DNA from: JALORV01 sp963702595
GTDB lineage: Bacteria; Pseudomonadota; Gammaproteobacteria; Burkholderiales; Burkholderiaceae_F
Length of the DNA stretch: 64,000 nucleotides
Direction: 5' to 3'
NCBI GenBank assembly: GCA_963702595.1
Contig: CAVPDC010000022.1
Coordinates: forward strand, 416,016-480,015
The notes under the pieces: generated by a model
Database searches by the model: none
What the model saw: only the letters and a program-made list of their open reading frames with translations
Told to the model about the DNA's origin: nothing
Position numbers and translations under genes: made by a program
In this document: piece by piece, positions 16,614-24,988 of the stretch
How the letters are laid out: every line of letters begins with the position of its first letter
Position numbering within the stretch: position 1 is the first letter of the stretch

Positions 16614-16754
16614 TCAGCGCTGCGCGCGTTCCTCGGCTTCGATCTGCTTGTTGAAGAAGCGGCGGAACCAGAATCCCATGCCGATCACGGCGACGATGGT
16701 GAAGAGCGACAGCAGTCCGACGTCGCTGGTGAACAGCAGCTTCAGTGCTTCCAT
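16614..16754 (-). CDS. DUF3149-type small membrane protein
   Basis: 46 residues from ATG 16754, preceded by AGGGGAA at a good distance. The protein begins MEALKLLFTSDVGLLSLF, then has one transmembrane helix (TIVAVIGMGFWF) and a basic/acidic tail RRFFNKQIEAEERAQR. This matches the short DUF3149 family known mainly from betaproteobacteria; its function is unknown. It lies between a DksA-like gene (34 bp upstream) and mtnA (121 bp downstream) on the same strand. The start was chosen by the ribosome-binding site; a longer open frame upstream is not protein-like. Confidence 0.75.
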   Translation of the reverse strand: MEALKLLFTSDVGLLSLFTIVAVIGMGFWFRRFFNKQIEAEERAQR

Positions 16755-16788
16755 AACGATTCCCCTGTGTTCCTGGGCGTGCGACCGC

Positions 16789-17187
16789 TCAGCTGCGCGT
16801 GCGCCGCGCCACCAGCGCCGCCCGTTCGCTGCGCTCCTGGCATTCGGTACAGCGAGCTGCCGCCGGATTCGCGAGCAGGCGTGCGCGGGCGATGTCCTCA
16901 CCGCAGTCGATACAGGCGCCGTAGTCGCCGTCCGCGACGCGCGCTAGCGCGGCATCGAGCAGTTCGAGTTCCTCGGCGTCGCGCGCAACATGCACGATGT
17001 CGAGCGAGGTGGCGGCCTCGGCGGCCGCATCGTCGTCGGTGTCCAGGCGGCGATTGGGCAGCGCGGCGTCCTCGTGCGAGTCGAGTCCGTGACGGTGCAG
17101 GCGATCTGACACGGCGCCGCCAACCTGCTCGCGCAGGGCCCGCAGCCGCGCGTGCAGATCCGCAAGATCGCTGGGAGTCAACGGCAT
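16789..17187 (-). CDS. DksA/TraR-type zinc-finger protein
   Basis: 132 residues from ATG 17187 (a longer frame to 17274 exists but begins with non-conserved sequence). The N-terminal half is a helical hairpin (LADLHARLRALREQVGG and DAEELELLDAALARVADGDYG). The C-terminal part is the DksA/TraR zinc finger CIDCGEDIARARLLANPAAA then RCTECQ, a CxxC...CxxC set. DksA-family proteins bind the secondary channel of RNA polymerase and modify initiation; this one is shorter than DksA proper and lacks the typical DxxDxA tip, so its output may differ. It diverges from the acyl-CoA ligase/GNAT gene. Confidence 0.8.
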   Translation of the reverse strand: MPLTPSDLADLHARLRALREQVGGAVSDRLHRHGLDSHEDAALPNRRLDTDDDAAAEAATSLDIVHVARDAEELELLDAALARVADGDYGACIDCGEDIARARLLANPAAARCTECQERSERAALVARRTRS

Positions 17188-17392
17188 CTTTGTTCCGAAA
17201 GGTTCCGCCCCGAGACTACGGGCCGGCCCCGGGGCACGATTGATGCGCATCAACGCCAATTCGAGGCCCCGCATAGTGGAAGTCGCGCGCAGATCTGATA
17301 ACGTGAACGCTGTTGCTGCACCGCCACATTCCGGTTGCCGCCTGCTCGGCCCCGGGAGCGGGTGCGCGAAAGTGGATCAAACTGCCGTGAGC

Positions 17393-20119
17393 ATGGATTC
17401 GGTGCACTACCTGAGACCCGCGATGGTGCCGCGATCGATCGCGGTCGTCGGCGCCAGTCCGCGCCACGACTCGCTCGGGCGGTTCGTCTACACGAACGTG
17501 ATGGCGGCGGGCTTCAAGGGCGATGTCTATGCGGTGAATCCGCGGCATCGCACGATCGACGGAAATCCCTGCCTGCCATCGATCGCGGCCCTGCCGACCA
17601 AGGTGGACCTGGCCGTGGTCGTCACCGGCCAGCAGAACGTGCCCGGAATCATCGACGACGCCGGTCGCAAGGGCATTCCTGCGATGCTGGTGCTGTCGCC
17701 GGGGCTGTGTGAAGAGGGTCCGGAGCGTCGCCGGCTCGAGCGTGACGTGGTCGAGCGCGCGCGCGCCGCCCGCGTGCGCGTCATGGGCCCGAACTGCCTC
17801 GGGCTGATGCGGCCGGACATCGGGCTGAATGCGAGCTGGGCCAAAACGATGGCGCGGCCGGGCGGACTCGCGCTGGTGTCGCAGTCGGGCGCGGTAACGA
17901 CGTCGCTGCTCGACTACGCTTGGACCGCGGGATTCGGCTTCTCGTCAGTGGTGGCCACCGGGGCCGAGTCCGACGTTTCGGTGGCCGAGATCCTCGACTT
18001 CCTGGCCGGCGACGCCGCGACGCGCTCGATCCTGCTTTATCTCGAAGGCATCGAGAACGCGCGGCCGCTGATGTCCAGCATCCGAGTCGCGGCCAGCGTG
18101 AAGCCGGTCATCGTATTGAAGGCCGGGCGCCATGCCGCGGGTGCACGCGTCGTCATGAGTCACACCGGGGCGCTGGTCGGCAACGATGCGGTGTTCGACG
18201 CCGCGCTGCGGCGCGTCGGCGCCGTGCGAGTCCCGAGGATCGGGCAACTGTTCGGCGCCGCGGAAGCGCTGGCCGGCGGGCGGCTGCCGCGCGGCAACCG
18301 GCTGGCGATCGTCAGCAATGGAAGCGGGCCCGGGGCTCTGGCCGCCGATGCGGCCGAAGAGAATCACGTGGAGCTGGCAAAGCTGTCGGACGCGACGCAA
18401 GCGGCGCTCGATGCCGCGCTGCCGCCCAACTGGTCGCACGCGAATCCGGTCGATGTGCTGGCCGACAGCGACGCCGAGCGGATGGCGACCGCGCTCAGGC
18501 TGCTAATCGACGATCGCGCTAACGATGGCGTGCTGGTGCTGTTTGCGCCTACGCCGAAGGTCGGTGCCGAGCAGGCGGCCCGCGCGATGCTGCCGATCGC
18601 CGCCGCCGCCGAAAAGCCGGTGGTCAGCGCGTGGCTGGGAGAAAAGGACGCGGGCCGCGGACGCGCGGTGTTCAAGGCGGCCTCGATGCCGGCGCTGCAG
18701 AGCCCGGAGCGCGGGGTCGAGGCGTTCAGTTACCTCGCGCAGTACATCCGCAACCGCGAGCTGCGGCTGCAGGTGCCGCCACCGCGTGTCGATGAACTCA
18801 AATTCGACGTGCAGGCGGCCCGTCGCATCATCGACAGCGCGCGCAGCGCCGGCCGCCACACGCTCGACGAACAGGACTCGAAGGCACTGCTGGCCTCGTT
18901 CGGCATCGAGACCGCGATGGGACTCATGGCCCGCAGCGCGATGGAAGCGCGCCAGGCGGCGCAGCAACTCGGTTTCCCGGTAGTGCTGAAGGTGCGCGCC
19001 GACGGCATCACCCACAAGAGCGACGTCGGCGGCGTGATCCTCGGCGTGCAGACCGCCGACGAGGTCGAGCGAGGGTTCGACGACATCGCACAGCGACTGG
19101 CCGAGCGAGCGCCGAGCGCACGCTTCGTCGGCGTTCTGGTGCAGAAGATGGTCGTGCGGCCGCAGGGTCGCGAGCTGATCGTCGGGCTGACGCGCGACCC
19201 GAACTTCGGCCCGGTGGTCAGTTTCGGCATGGGCGGGTTAGCCGTCGAGATCTTCCGCGATTCTGCAGTGGCGCTGCCGCCGCTCAACGCGTTCCTGGCG
19301 CGCGAGCTGATCTCGCGCACGCGTGTGTCACGCATGCTCGACGCGTTCCGTGGCGCACCGGCCGTCGACCTGGAGAAGCTCATCGAAGTGATCGTGCGCG
19401 TTTCCGAACTGGCGTGCGAGATCCCGGCGGTGCGTGAACTTGACATCAACCCGCTGCTGGCCGACGCGCAGGGCATCATCGCTCTCGACGCCCGCGTGCA
19501 GGTTTCCGACGAGCCGCTCGCGGCCGATGCGACCTACTCGCACCTCGCGATCCATCCGTACCCGCGCGCTCTCGCGCGCGAGGTCACGGTCAAGGGCGGC
19601 GCGCGCATACAACTGCGTCCGATCCGGCCGGAAGACGCCGAGGCCGAGCGGCGCTTCATCAGCCGGCTTTCCCCGCGCACGTCGTACCTGCGCTTCCATG
19701 CGCCGATCCGCGAGCTGACGATGGAGCGCCTGGTGCGCTACACACAGATCGACTACGACCGCGAAATGGCCTTCGTCGCGATCGATCCACAGGATGAACA
19801 GCACGAGATCCGAGGCATTTCCCGCTACACGTGCAATCCGGACGGCAAGACGGCCGAGTTCGGCGTCATCGTCGAGGATGCGTGGCAGGGGCGCGGTGTC
19901 GGCCATGTGCTGATGCAGGCGCTCGAGGAAACGGCGCGTGCGCGCGGGCTGACCGAACTCATCGGGCTGGTGCTTAAGGACAATGACGAGATGGGCGACC
20001 TGATGCGCAAGCGCGGCTACGGTCCCCACCGCGACGACGAGGACCCTGGCATCCTGCGCTACATCAAGCCGCTCACGGAGCAGGCCGGAGGATCGGTCAC
20101 GCAGGCCGAGCCGGCCTAG
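17393..20119 (+). CDS. Acyl-CoA synthetase (ADP-forming)-like/GNAT fusion, Pat-type protein acetyltransferase
   Basis: 908 residues from ATG 17393 (GTG 17372 or 17387 possible). Domain order: CoA-binding domain (PRSIAVVGASPRHDSLGRFV), succinyl-CoA-ligase-like domains with MSHTGALVGNDAVFD, an ATP-grasp domain (FPVVLKVRADGITHKSDVGG and ELIVGLTRDPNFGPVVSFG), and a C-terminal GNAT domain (IQLRPIRPEDAEAE to EDAWQGRGVGHVLMQALEET). This is the plan of YfiQ/Pat protein lysine acetyltransferases, which acetylate and inactivate acetyl-CoA synthetase and other enzymes. The SHTG histidine of ADP-forming ligases is present, so ligase activity is not excluded. It diverges from the DksA-like gene. Confidence 0.85.
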   Translation: MDSVHYLRPAMVPRSIAVVGASPRHDSLGRFVYTNVMAAGFKGDVYAVNPRHRTIDGNPCLPSIAALPTKVDLAVVVTGQQNVPGIIDDAGRKGIPAMLVLSPGLCEEGPERRRLERDVVERARAARVRVMGPNCLGLMRPDIGLNASWAKTMARPGGLALVSQSGAVTTSLLDYAWTAGFGFSSVVATGAESDVSVAEILDFLAGDAATRSILLYLEGIENARPLMSSIRVAASVKPVIVLKAGRHAAGARVVMSHTGALVGNDAVFDAALRRVGAVRVPRIGQLFGAAEALAGGRLPRGNRLAIVSNGSGPGALAADAAEENHVELAKLSDATQAALDAALPPNWSHANPVDVLADSDAERMATALRLLIDDRANDGVLVLFAPTPKVGAEQAARAMLPIAAAAEKPVVSAWLGEKDAGRGRAVFKAASMPALQSPERGVEAFSYLAQYIRNRELRLQVPPPRVDELKFDVQAARRIIDSARSAGRHTLDEQDSKALLASFGIETAMGLMARSAMEARQAAQQLGFPVVLKVRADGITHKSDVGGVILGVQTADEVERGFDDIAQRLAERAPSARFVGVLVQKMVVRPQGRELIVGLTRDPNFGPVVSFGMGGLAVEIFRDSAVALPPLNAFLARELISRTRVSRMLDAFRGAPAVDLEKLIEVIVRVSELACEIPAVRELDINPLLADAQGIIALDARVQVSDEPLAADATYSHLAIHPYPRALAREVTVKGGARIQLRPIRPEDAEAERRFISRLSPRTSYLRFHAPIRELTMERLVRYTQIDYDREMAFVAIDPQDEQHEIRGISRYTCNPDGKTAEFGVIVEDAWQGRGVGHVLMQALEETARARGLTELIGLVLKDNDEMGDLMRKRGYGPHRDDEDPGILRYIKPLTEQAGGSVTQAEPA

Positions 20120-20246
20120 GCCCTGAGCTCCGCTGTCCGATAAAGTCGAACCGATCGGCATGACCGTCGCGCCGATGGCTCGGGTGGAGCGCTCTTACAA
20201 TCCAGACATCCTCACTGAACGTGGCGCGTGCCGCCGCGTCGTTCCC

Positions 20247-21164
20247 ATGCTGTTGCTGAATGTTGCCCGCGCGCGCCTGGCGCTGCTGATGGTTGTGTCG
20301 TTCGTGGTGTCGTCCGCCTGGGCACAGTCCAACGAGGCGAGCGCACGCCGAGGCTTCATCTACGAGATCCGCAAGGGCAGCCAGGTTTCGCTGCTGATGG
20401 GCACGATCCACGTGGGTCGTCCGGAGTTCTATCCGCTGCCGACCGCGCAGTTGGGTCGCATCGAACGCATGGACGCCATCGTGCTCGAGGCCGATGTCAC
20501 CGATTCGTCCAGGGCGTTGGCAGCCACGCAGAAGTACGCGGTCTACGCGGCCGGTGAACCGGGCCTCGAGACCCGAATTCCTGCGGCGCTGAAGGCCCGC
20601 ATCGAAGTGCTGGCGGCGCGCAACCAGCTGGAAGTCACGCCGCTGTGGCGCATGAAGCCGTGGATGCTCGGCAACGTACTGGCGCTCTTCGAGGCGGCCC
20701 AGGCCGGCTACATGCCGGCGCTCTCAGTCGAGGCTTACCTGACCCGCGTTGCCAAGCAGGGCGGAAAGCCCATCCTGGAACTGGAAAGCATCGAAGGGCA
20801 GTTCGAACTCTTCGACCGCGCGTCGTTTTCGACACAGGTCGCGTTTCTAGAAGATGCCGTCAAGGCGGTCGAGACCAACGCGGCGCGGCGCGAGATCAAT
20901 CGTATCGCGCAGGCTTGGGAAACAGGCGACAGCAAGGCGCTTGAGAAGCTGCTGGCCGAAATGCGCGCGCAGAACTCCGTCGGGGCGCGCTTCACGGTCG
21001 ACACGATCCTGCTCGGCCGGCACCCGGCCATGGTCCGGCGCATCGAAGCTCTGATGGCGGAGGGACGGAGCTACGTCTTCGCGGTCGGTTCATTGCATCT
21101 TCCCGGCCCTGACGGCCTGGTGGCGCTGCTGCGCGCGCGCGGCTATACCGTGACGCCGCTGTGA
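20247..21164 (+). CDS. TraB/GumN-family exported protein
   Basis: 305 residues from ATG 20247, where a signal peptide begins (LALLMVVSFVVSSAWAQ); the open frame extends upstream without protein character. TraB/GumN landmarks are VSLLMGTIHVGRPEFYPLP near the N-terminus (GxxH), VLEADV, and the late YVFAVGSLHLPGPDGLVALL with the second conserved His. The family is related to Tiki-type metalloproteases, and the bacterial role is mostly unknown. Its stop overlaps the GTG start of the pdeM gene (GTGA), so the two are cotranslated. Confidence 0.82.
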   Translation: MLLLNVARARLALLMVVSFVVSSAWAQSNEASARRGFIYEIRKGSQVSLLMGTIHVGRPEFYPLPTAQLGRIERMDAIVLEADVTDSSRALAATQKYAVYAAGEPGLETRIPAALKARIEVLAARNQLEVTPLWRMKPWMLGNVLALFEAAQAGYMPALSVEAYLTRVAKQGGKPILELESIEGQFELFDRASFSTQVAFLEDAVKAVETNAARREINRIAQAWETGDSKALEKLLAEMRAQNSVGARFTVDTILLGRHPAMVRRIEALMAEGRSYVFAVGSLHLPGPDGLVALLRARGYTVTPL

Positions 21165-21841
21165 GAACGGTCGCGAGCCTGCCCGTCTCGTTCGGCGGTG
21201 CGCGTTGGGGGTTGCTCGCTGACGGTGCCGCGTTCTGGGCCGAGCGTCGCTGGCTGGTCATCGCCGACGCGCACTTCGGGAAGGCCGCTGCCTTTCGTGC
21301 ACTCGGCGTACCCGTGCCACAGGGGACCACTACGGAAACGCTCGGCCGCCTCGATGGCCTGATCGATGCACTGGAACCGGCCGCCCTGGTGATCCTGGGT
21401 GACTTCCTGCACGCACGCGAGGCGCATGCGCCGGCGACTCTGGCGGCGCTGGCGGCTTGGCGCGGGCGCCGCGCGAAACTGGACATCGTGCTGGTCGAAG
21501 GCAACCACGACCTGTCCGCCGGTCGTCCGCCCCATGAACTGAATATCGAGGTCGTGACCGAACCGTGGCGCGTCAACTCGCTGGCGTTCTGCCATCACCC
21601 GCAATTCGTCCCGGGCGCGGCGGCGCTCGCAGGGCATCTGCATCCGGCGGTACGGCTGAATGGGCGCGCCGACGACAGCGTGCGGTTGCCGTGCTTCTGG
21701 CTGCGTGAAGGGCTGGCCGTGCTGCCGGCCTTCGGTGCGTTCACCGGCGGTGCACGCTTCGAACGCGAGCCGGGCGACCGGGTGGTCGCGCTGGCCGAAG
21801 GCCGCCTGTACGAAATTCCACCGCTGCGCAGCGCGGCGTAG
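21161..21841 (+). CDS. pdeM: Metallophosphoesterase PdeM (ligase-associated DNA-repair type)
   Basis: 226 residues from GTG 21161. All metallophosphoesterase motifs are in order: VIADAHFGKA, ILGDFLHAREAH, VEGNHD, FCHHP and AGHLHPAVRL, followed by LPAFGAFTGG. The arrangement fits PdeM/YkuE-like proteins, which are often encoded beside a DNA ligase and a helicase in DNA-damage operons; here those partners are absent and the gene is coupled to a TraB/GumN gene. Predicted activity is manganese-dependent phosphodiesterase or nuclease. Its stop lies 15 bp from the convergent dioxygenase gene. Confidence 0.85.
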   Translation: MRTVASLPVSFGGARWGLLADGAAFWAERRWLVIADAHFGKAAAFRALGVPVPQGTTTETLGRLDGLIDALEPAALVILGDFLHAREAHAPATLAALAAWRGRRAKLDIVLVEGNHDLSAGRPPHELNIEVVTEPWRVNSLAFCHHPQFVPGAAALAGHLHPAVRLNGRADDSVRLPCFWLREGLAVLPAFGAFTGGARFEREPGDRVVALAEGRLYEIPPLRSAA

Positions 21842-21856
21842 GCGACCGACGCAGCG

Positions 21857-22690
21857 TCAGTGCACGGCGACTGTCGTGCTGCTCGGCCAGAAGAGATAGG
21901 CATCCATCGCCAGCACTCCACTGTCCACCCCGGCGTCGATGTGTTCGACCAACGCGCCGCGACCCGCGGCGCCCGCCGCGACCATCAGCGGCAGGAAGTG
22001 CTCGGGCGTCGGGTGCGCGCGCCGCGCATGGGGCGCCTGCTCGAGCCAGGCGGCGAGCGCTTTCCGGTCGTCCGATCGAAGCGCGTTGTCGACCCACCGG
22101 GTGAACTCGACAACGTAGGGATCGGGCTCACTTTCGTTGATCGACATCGAGCCGCGGCGCCGGGCATCCGCGATCCATTCGCTCAGATTGTGGGTCATGT
22201 GTCCCGACCCGATGAGCAGCACGCCATCCTGCACTAGCGGCGCCAGCGCGGCCCCGACGCGAAGATGATGTTCGGCGTCGAGCGACGGCTGGATCGAAAT
22301 CTGCGCCGCCGGAACATTGGCGTCGGGGTACAGGCGCAACAGCGGCACCCACGCTCCGTGGTCGAGTCCGCGGCAGCCGTTCGCGGTCGCGCTGATACCC
22401 GCATCGCGTAACAGCTGGAGTGCACGCTGCGCTGTGTCGGAGGCACCCGCCGCCGGGTAGCGGATCCGGTAAAGCTCTGGCGGGAAGCCGCCGAAATCGT
22501 GGATGGTCTCCGGCTGCTTCGATGTGGCCACCATCGGCAGCTCGGTCTCCCAGTGCGCCGAAGCGATGAGGATCGACCGCGGTCGCGGCAGGCGCCGGCC
22601 GAGCTCCACCCACGCCTCCCCGGCGCGACCGGCGGAGATCGCATGCATCGGCGAGCCGTGCGAGATGAAGAGCGTGGGCAGTGGTGTCAT
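21857..22690 (-). CDS. LigB/DODA-type extradiol ring-opening dioxygenase
   Basis: 277 residues from ATG 22690. Conserved motifs of the 4,5-DOPA dioxygenase (YgiD-like) group are PTLFISHGSPMHAI, ILIASAHWET, IHDFGGFPPELY, GLDHGAWVPLLRLYPDANVP and GSGHMTHNL. The zinc/iron-binding histidines of the LigB fold are all present. The likely substrate is a catechol-type compound. It is the last of three minus-strand genes (doxX, gst, this gene) that face a LysR regulator, suggesting a small module for handling quinones or catechols. No strong ribosome-binding site precedes the chosen start; ATG 22735 upstream is less likely. Confidence 0.85.
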   Translation of the reverse strand: MTPLPTLFISHGSPMHAISAGRAGEAWVELGRRLPRPRSILIASAHWETELPMVATSKQPETIHDFGGFPPELYRIRYPAAGASDTAQRALQLLRDAGISATANGCRGLDHGAWVPLLRLYPDANVPAAQISIQPSLDAEHHLRVGAALAPLVQDGVLLIGSGHMTHNLSEWIADARRRGSMSINESEPDPYVVEFTRWVDNALRSDDRKALAAWLEQAPHARRAHPTPEHFLPLMVAAGAAGRGALVEHIDAGVDSGVLAMDAYLFWPSSTTVAVH

Positions 22691-22758
22691 GGTGTCGGCG
22701 GGTTCCGGGCGAAAGGCAGCGGCGTGCCTGCGCACGCCGCCCTGATGATGAACCTTCC

Positions 22759-23367
22759 TTACTTCAGCAGTCCTTCTTCTTTCAGTGCGGCCTGCACGTC
22801 AGGCCGTGCCGCCACGCGGGCCAGGTAAGCCTGGAGGACAGGCCAGCGGGCGAGGTCGATGCCGGTGTACTTCGTCCAGTTGGCCACCGTGAACAGATAC
22901 GCGTCCGCAACGGTGAACTCCTCGCCGGTGAGATAGGGCTTGTCACCGAGCTGCGCCACGATCCATTCAAAGCGAGCCGCGATCTTGTCGCGGAACTTGA
23001 CCTTGGCGTCCTCGGGCATCGACGGATCGAACAGCGGCGAGAACTGTTTGTGCAGTTCCGACGTGATGAAGTTGAGCCACTCCTGCAGCTTGTAGCGCTC
23101 GATCGTGCCGTTGGCGGGCGCGAGCCTCTTCTGCGGCGCGAGGTCGGCCAGGTATTGCACGATGGCCGGTCCTTCGGTCAGCCGCGTGCCGTCGTCGAGT
23201 TCGAGCAGAGGCACGTAGCCCTTGCCGTTGATCGACAGGTAGTCATCGCCGGTGATTGTCTTCTTGCCCTTGGTGTCGACGCGCACCAGGGTGATGGGCA
23301 GCCCGGCCTCACGCGCGACGATGTGCGGTGAGAGGGAGCATGCACCGGGGGAGAAATAGAGTTTCAT
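22759..23367 (-). CDS. gst: Glutathione S-transferase, beta-class-like
   Basis: 202 residues with AGGAAA before ATG 23367. The N-terminus MKLYFSPGACSLSPHIVARE is diagnostic of bacterial beta-class GSTs, with the Cys that forms a mixed disulphide with glutathione. GYVPLLELDDG and LTEGPAIVQYLADL form the glutathione site, and the C-terminal helical domain holds YLTGEEFTVADAYLFTVANW. It conjugates or reduces electrophiles with glutathione. It lies 27 bp after doxX and 68 bp before the dioxygenase gene on the same strand. Confidence 0.92.
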   Translation of the reverse strand: MKLYFSPGACSLSPHIVAREAGLPITLVRVDTKGKKTITGDDYLSINGKGYVPLLELDDGTRLTEGPAIVQYLADLAPQKRLAPANGTIERYKLQEWLNFITSELHKQFSPLFDPSMPEDAKVKFRDKIAARFEWIVAQLGDKPYLTGEEFTVADAYLFTVANWTKYTGIDLARWPVLQAYLARVAARPDVQAALKEEGLLK

Positions 23368-23394
23368 TGCGGTTTCCTGTGAGTGTGAGACAGC

Positions 23395-23823
23395 TCAAGC
23401 GGCCTGCAGTCGCACGGCCGGCCGGGTGGCAAAGCGGTTGCCCAAGGCGAACGCGCCGTCGCCAAGCAGTGCCTGGACCGCGGTGGCGATCGTCAGGAAC
23501 ACCGGGTACTCCCAGCCGCCCTTCGGTGCGCTGAAGAGCCAGCCGTTGCCCAGATGGACCCAGGTGGCGCCGAGCAGGAAGGGAATCAACGCGACGGCGA
23601 CCCAGCGGGTGCCGATGCCGAGTATGAGCAGGGCGCCGCCGACCAGTTCGGCCGCGACGGTGGCGTAGGCGAGTGCTGCGGGCAGCCCGAGCGACTCGAA
23701 GAATTGCACGGTGCCTGGAAGCGTGAATACGAAGACCTTGAGCAGCGCGTGGGCCACGAACATCGTGCCGAGCGCGAGCCGCAGCAGCAGCGCGGCGTAG
23801 GGGGCGGTGCGGGGGTCAACCAT
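23395..23823 (-). CDS. DoxX-family membrane protein
   Basis: 142 residues, with AGGAGA before ATG 23823. It has four hydrophobic helices in DoxX order: LLLRLALGTMFVAHALLKVF, GLPAALAYATVAAELVGGALL, VAVALIPFLLGATWVHLGNGW and a last helix near FLTIATAVQALLGDGAFALG. The family includes DoxD-like subunits of thiosulfate:quinone oxidoreductase and redox-membrane proteins. First gene of a probable operon with gst and the LigB-type dioxygenase. Its promoter region is shared with a divergent LysR gene. Confidence 0.85.
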   Translation of the reverse strand: MVDPRTAPYAALLLRLALGTMFVAHALLKVFVFTLPGTVQFFESLGLPAALAYATVAAELVGGALLILGIGTRWVAVALIPFLLGATWVHLGNGWLFSAPKGGWEYPVFLTIATAVQALLGDGAFALGNRFATRPAVRLQAA

Positions 23824-23915
23824 TTAAGTTCTCCTGTCCATTGCGTGATTGGGACCGGCGGGATGGGCCGGACAGGACGAACTCTATTGATCCCGTCATG
23901 CAAGATAAATATGGC

Positions 23916-23956
23916 TTTGCGCAAATAATTAGCCCGCCTTACGGGATAATTAGCCC
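23916..23956. promoter_or_regulatory. Palindromic operator array in the doxX-lysR intergenic region
   Basis: Three overlapping symmetries lie in the 41 bp before the LysR start codon. TTTGCGCAAA (23916-23925) is a perfect 10-bp palindrome. ATAATTAGCCC occurs twice (23925-23935 and 23946-23956), exactly 21 bp apart, or two helical turns. The dyad ATTA-N-CCCG-N5-CGGG-N-TAAT spans 23928-23950. The second repeat ends directly at the ATG. This looks like the binding site of the adjacent LysR regulator for autoregulation and control of doxX-gst. The protein that binds is inferred. Confidence 0.6.
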
Positions 23957-24886
23957 ATGGATCGCTGGCTGGCCATGGAAGCGTTTGTTCGGGTGGTCGA
24001 ATCCGGGACCTTCGTCAGCGCCGCGGAGCGGCTCGGCATGTCGACGTCCTCCCTGTCGCGGCTGGTCGCCGATCTAGAGCAGCACCTTGGCACGCGGCTG
24101 CTCAATCGCACGACGCGGCGCCTGTCGCTGACGGAGAGCGGGCAGTCCTACTACGAGCGTTGCGTAACGCTGCTGGCGGACTTGGCCGAGGCCGAGGCGA
24201 TCGCCGGGCAGGCCGCCGCCGAGCCGCGCGGCACGGTCCGCATTACCTGCTCGCACAGCATGGCCGAGCAGCGCGTGGCACCCGCTATAGCGAGCTTCTT
24301 GGCGCGGCATCCCGCCGTGAAATTCGACCTTGTGGTCTCGGACCGGATGGTCGACCTGGTCGAAGAGGGCTTCGACCTGGCCGTGCGCGTTGGGCCGGTC
24401 GGAAGCGACCGGCTCGTCGCGCGGCGCCTCGGCACGATGCAGCTCCTGCTGTGTGCGGCGCCCTCGTATCTCGAACAGCGGGGGACGCCCGGCAGCGTGG
24501 AGGACTTGGCAGAGCACAACGGGTTGACCTACGCCTACTCCAGCACGCCCCGCCTCTGGCGCCTCTTTGGAGCCGACGGCCGAGTCCACGAGGTACGCGT
24601 GACCGGCAAGCTTCACGCCAACAGCGGTGAGGCGCTCCGCTCGGCGGCTATGGCCGGCCTGGGGCTCATCTATGAGCCCGACTTTCTGCTGGCCGACGCT
24701 CTGCGGCGCGGCCAGCTCGTTCGCGTACTGCCCGAGTACACCGGCGCCACCGGCGACATTTGGGCTGTCTACCCGAGCCGCCGCCACCTCTCGCTGAAGG
24801 TGCGGCTCTTCGTCGCGCACGTCGCCCAGGCGTTCGCGATGTTCGAGGCCGTGCAAGGCACCGCGATTTCCGCGCCGCAGCAATAG
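23957..24886 (+). CDS. LysR-family transcriptional regulator
   Basis: 309 residues. The N-terminal winged helix-turn-helix reads MEAFVRVVESGTFVSAAERL then STSSLSRLVADLEQHLGTRL and LNRTTRRLSLTESG. The effector-binding domain follows (GTVRITCSHSMAEQRVAPAI, VSDRMVDLVEEGFDLAVRVG and GLGLIYEPDFLLADAL). This is the subgroup with the DLAVRVG signature common near quinone, GST and DoxX genes. It is divergent from doxX-gst-dioxygenase and almost certainly regulates them. The start codon touches a direct repeat, leaving no room for a standard ribosome-binding site, so the message may be leaderless or weakly translated. Confidence 0.92.
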   Translation: MDRWLAMEAFVRVVESGTFVSAAERLGMSTSSLSRLVADLEQHLGTRLLNRTTRRLSLTESGQSYYERCVTLLADLAEAEAIAGQAAAEPRGTVRITCSHSMAEQRVAPAIASFLARHPAVKFDLVVSDRMVDLVEEGFDLAVRVGPVGSDRLVARRLGTMQLLLCAAPSYLEQRGTPGSVEDLAEHNGLTYAYSSTPRLWRLFGADGRVHEVRVTGKLHANSGEALRSAAMAGLGLIYEPDFLLADALRRGQLVRVLPEYTGATGDIWAVYPSRRHLSLKVRLFVAHVAQAFAMFEAVQGTAISAPQQ

Positions 24887-24908
24887 GCCTCGCACTCTAG
24901 AACCCGGG

Positions 24909-24950
24909 TTGACGGCAGGGGCCTGGCTCGGAAATAGTACGAACGTTCGT
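24909..24950 (+). promoter_or_regulatory. Promoter with TetR-type palindromic operator upstream of the fad operon
   Basis: TTGACG (24909-24914) and AATAGT (24933-24938) form a sigma-70-like promoter with an 18-bp spacer. Directly after the -10 element lies the perfect 12-bp palindrome ACGAACGTTCGT (24939-24950), which would cover the transcription start. The TetR gene begins 38 bp further on. The layout suits autorepression by the TetR protein and control of the whole downstream acyl-CoA operon. Confidence 0.6.
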
Positions 24951-24988
24951 TTTTTCCTGCGCGCAGCCCGCGCTTCGCGTCCCCCTGC

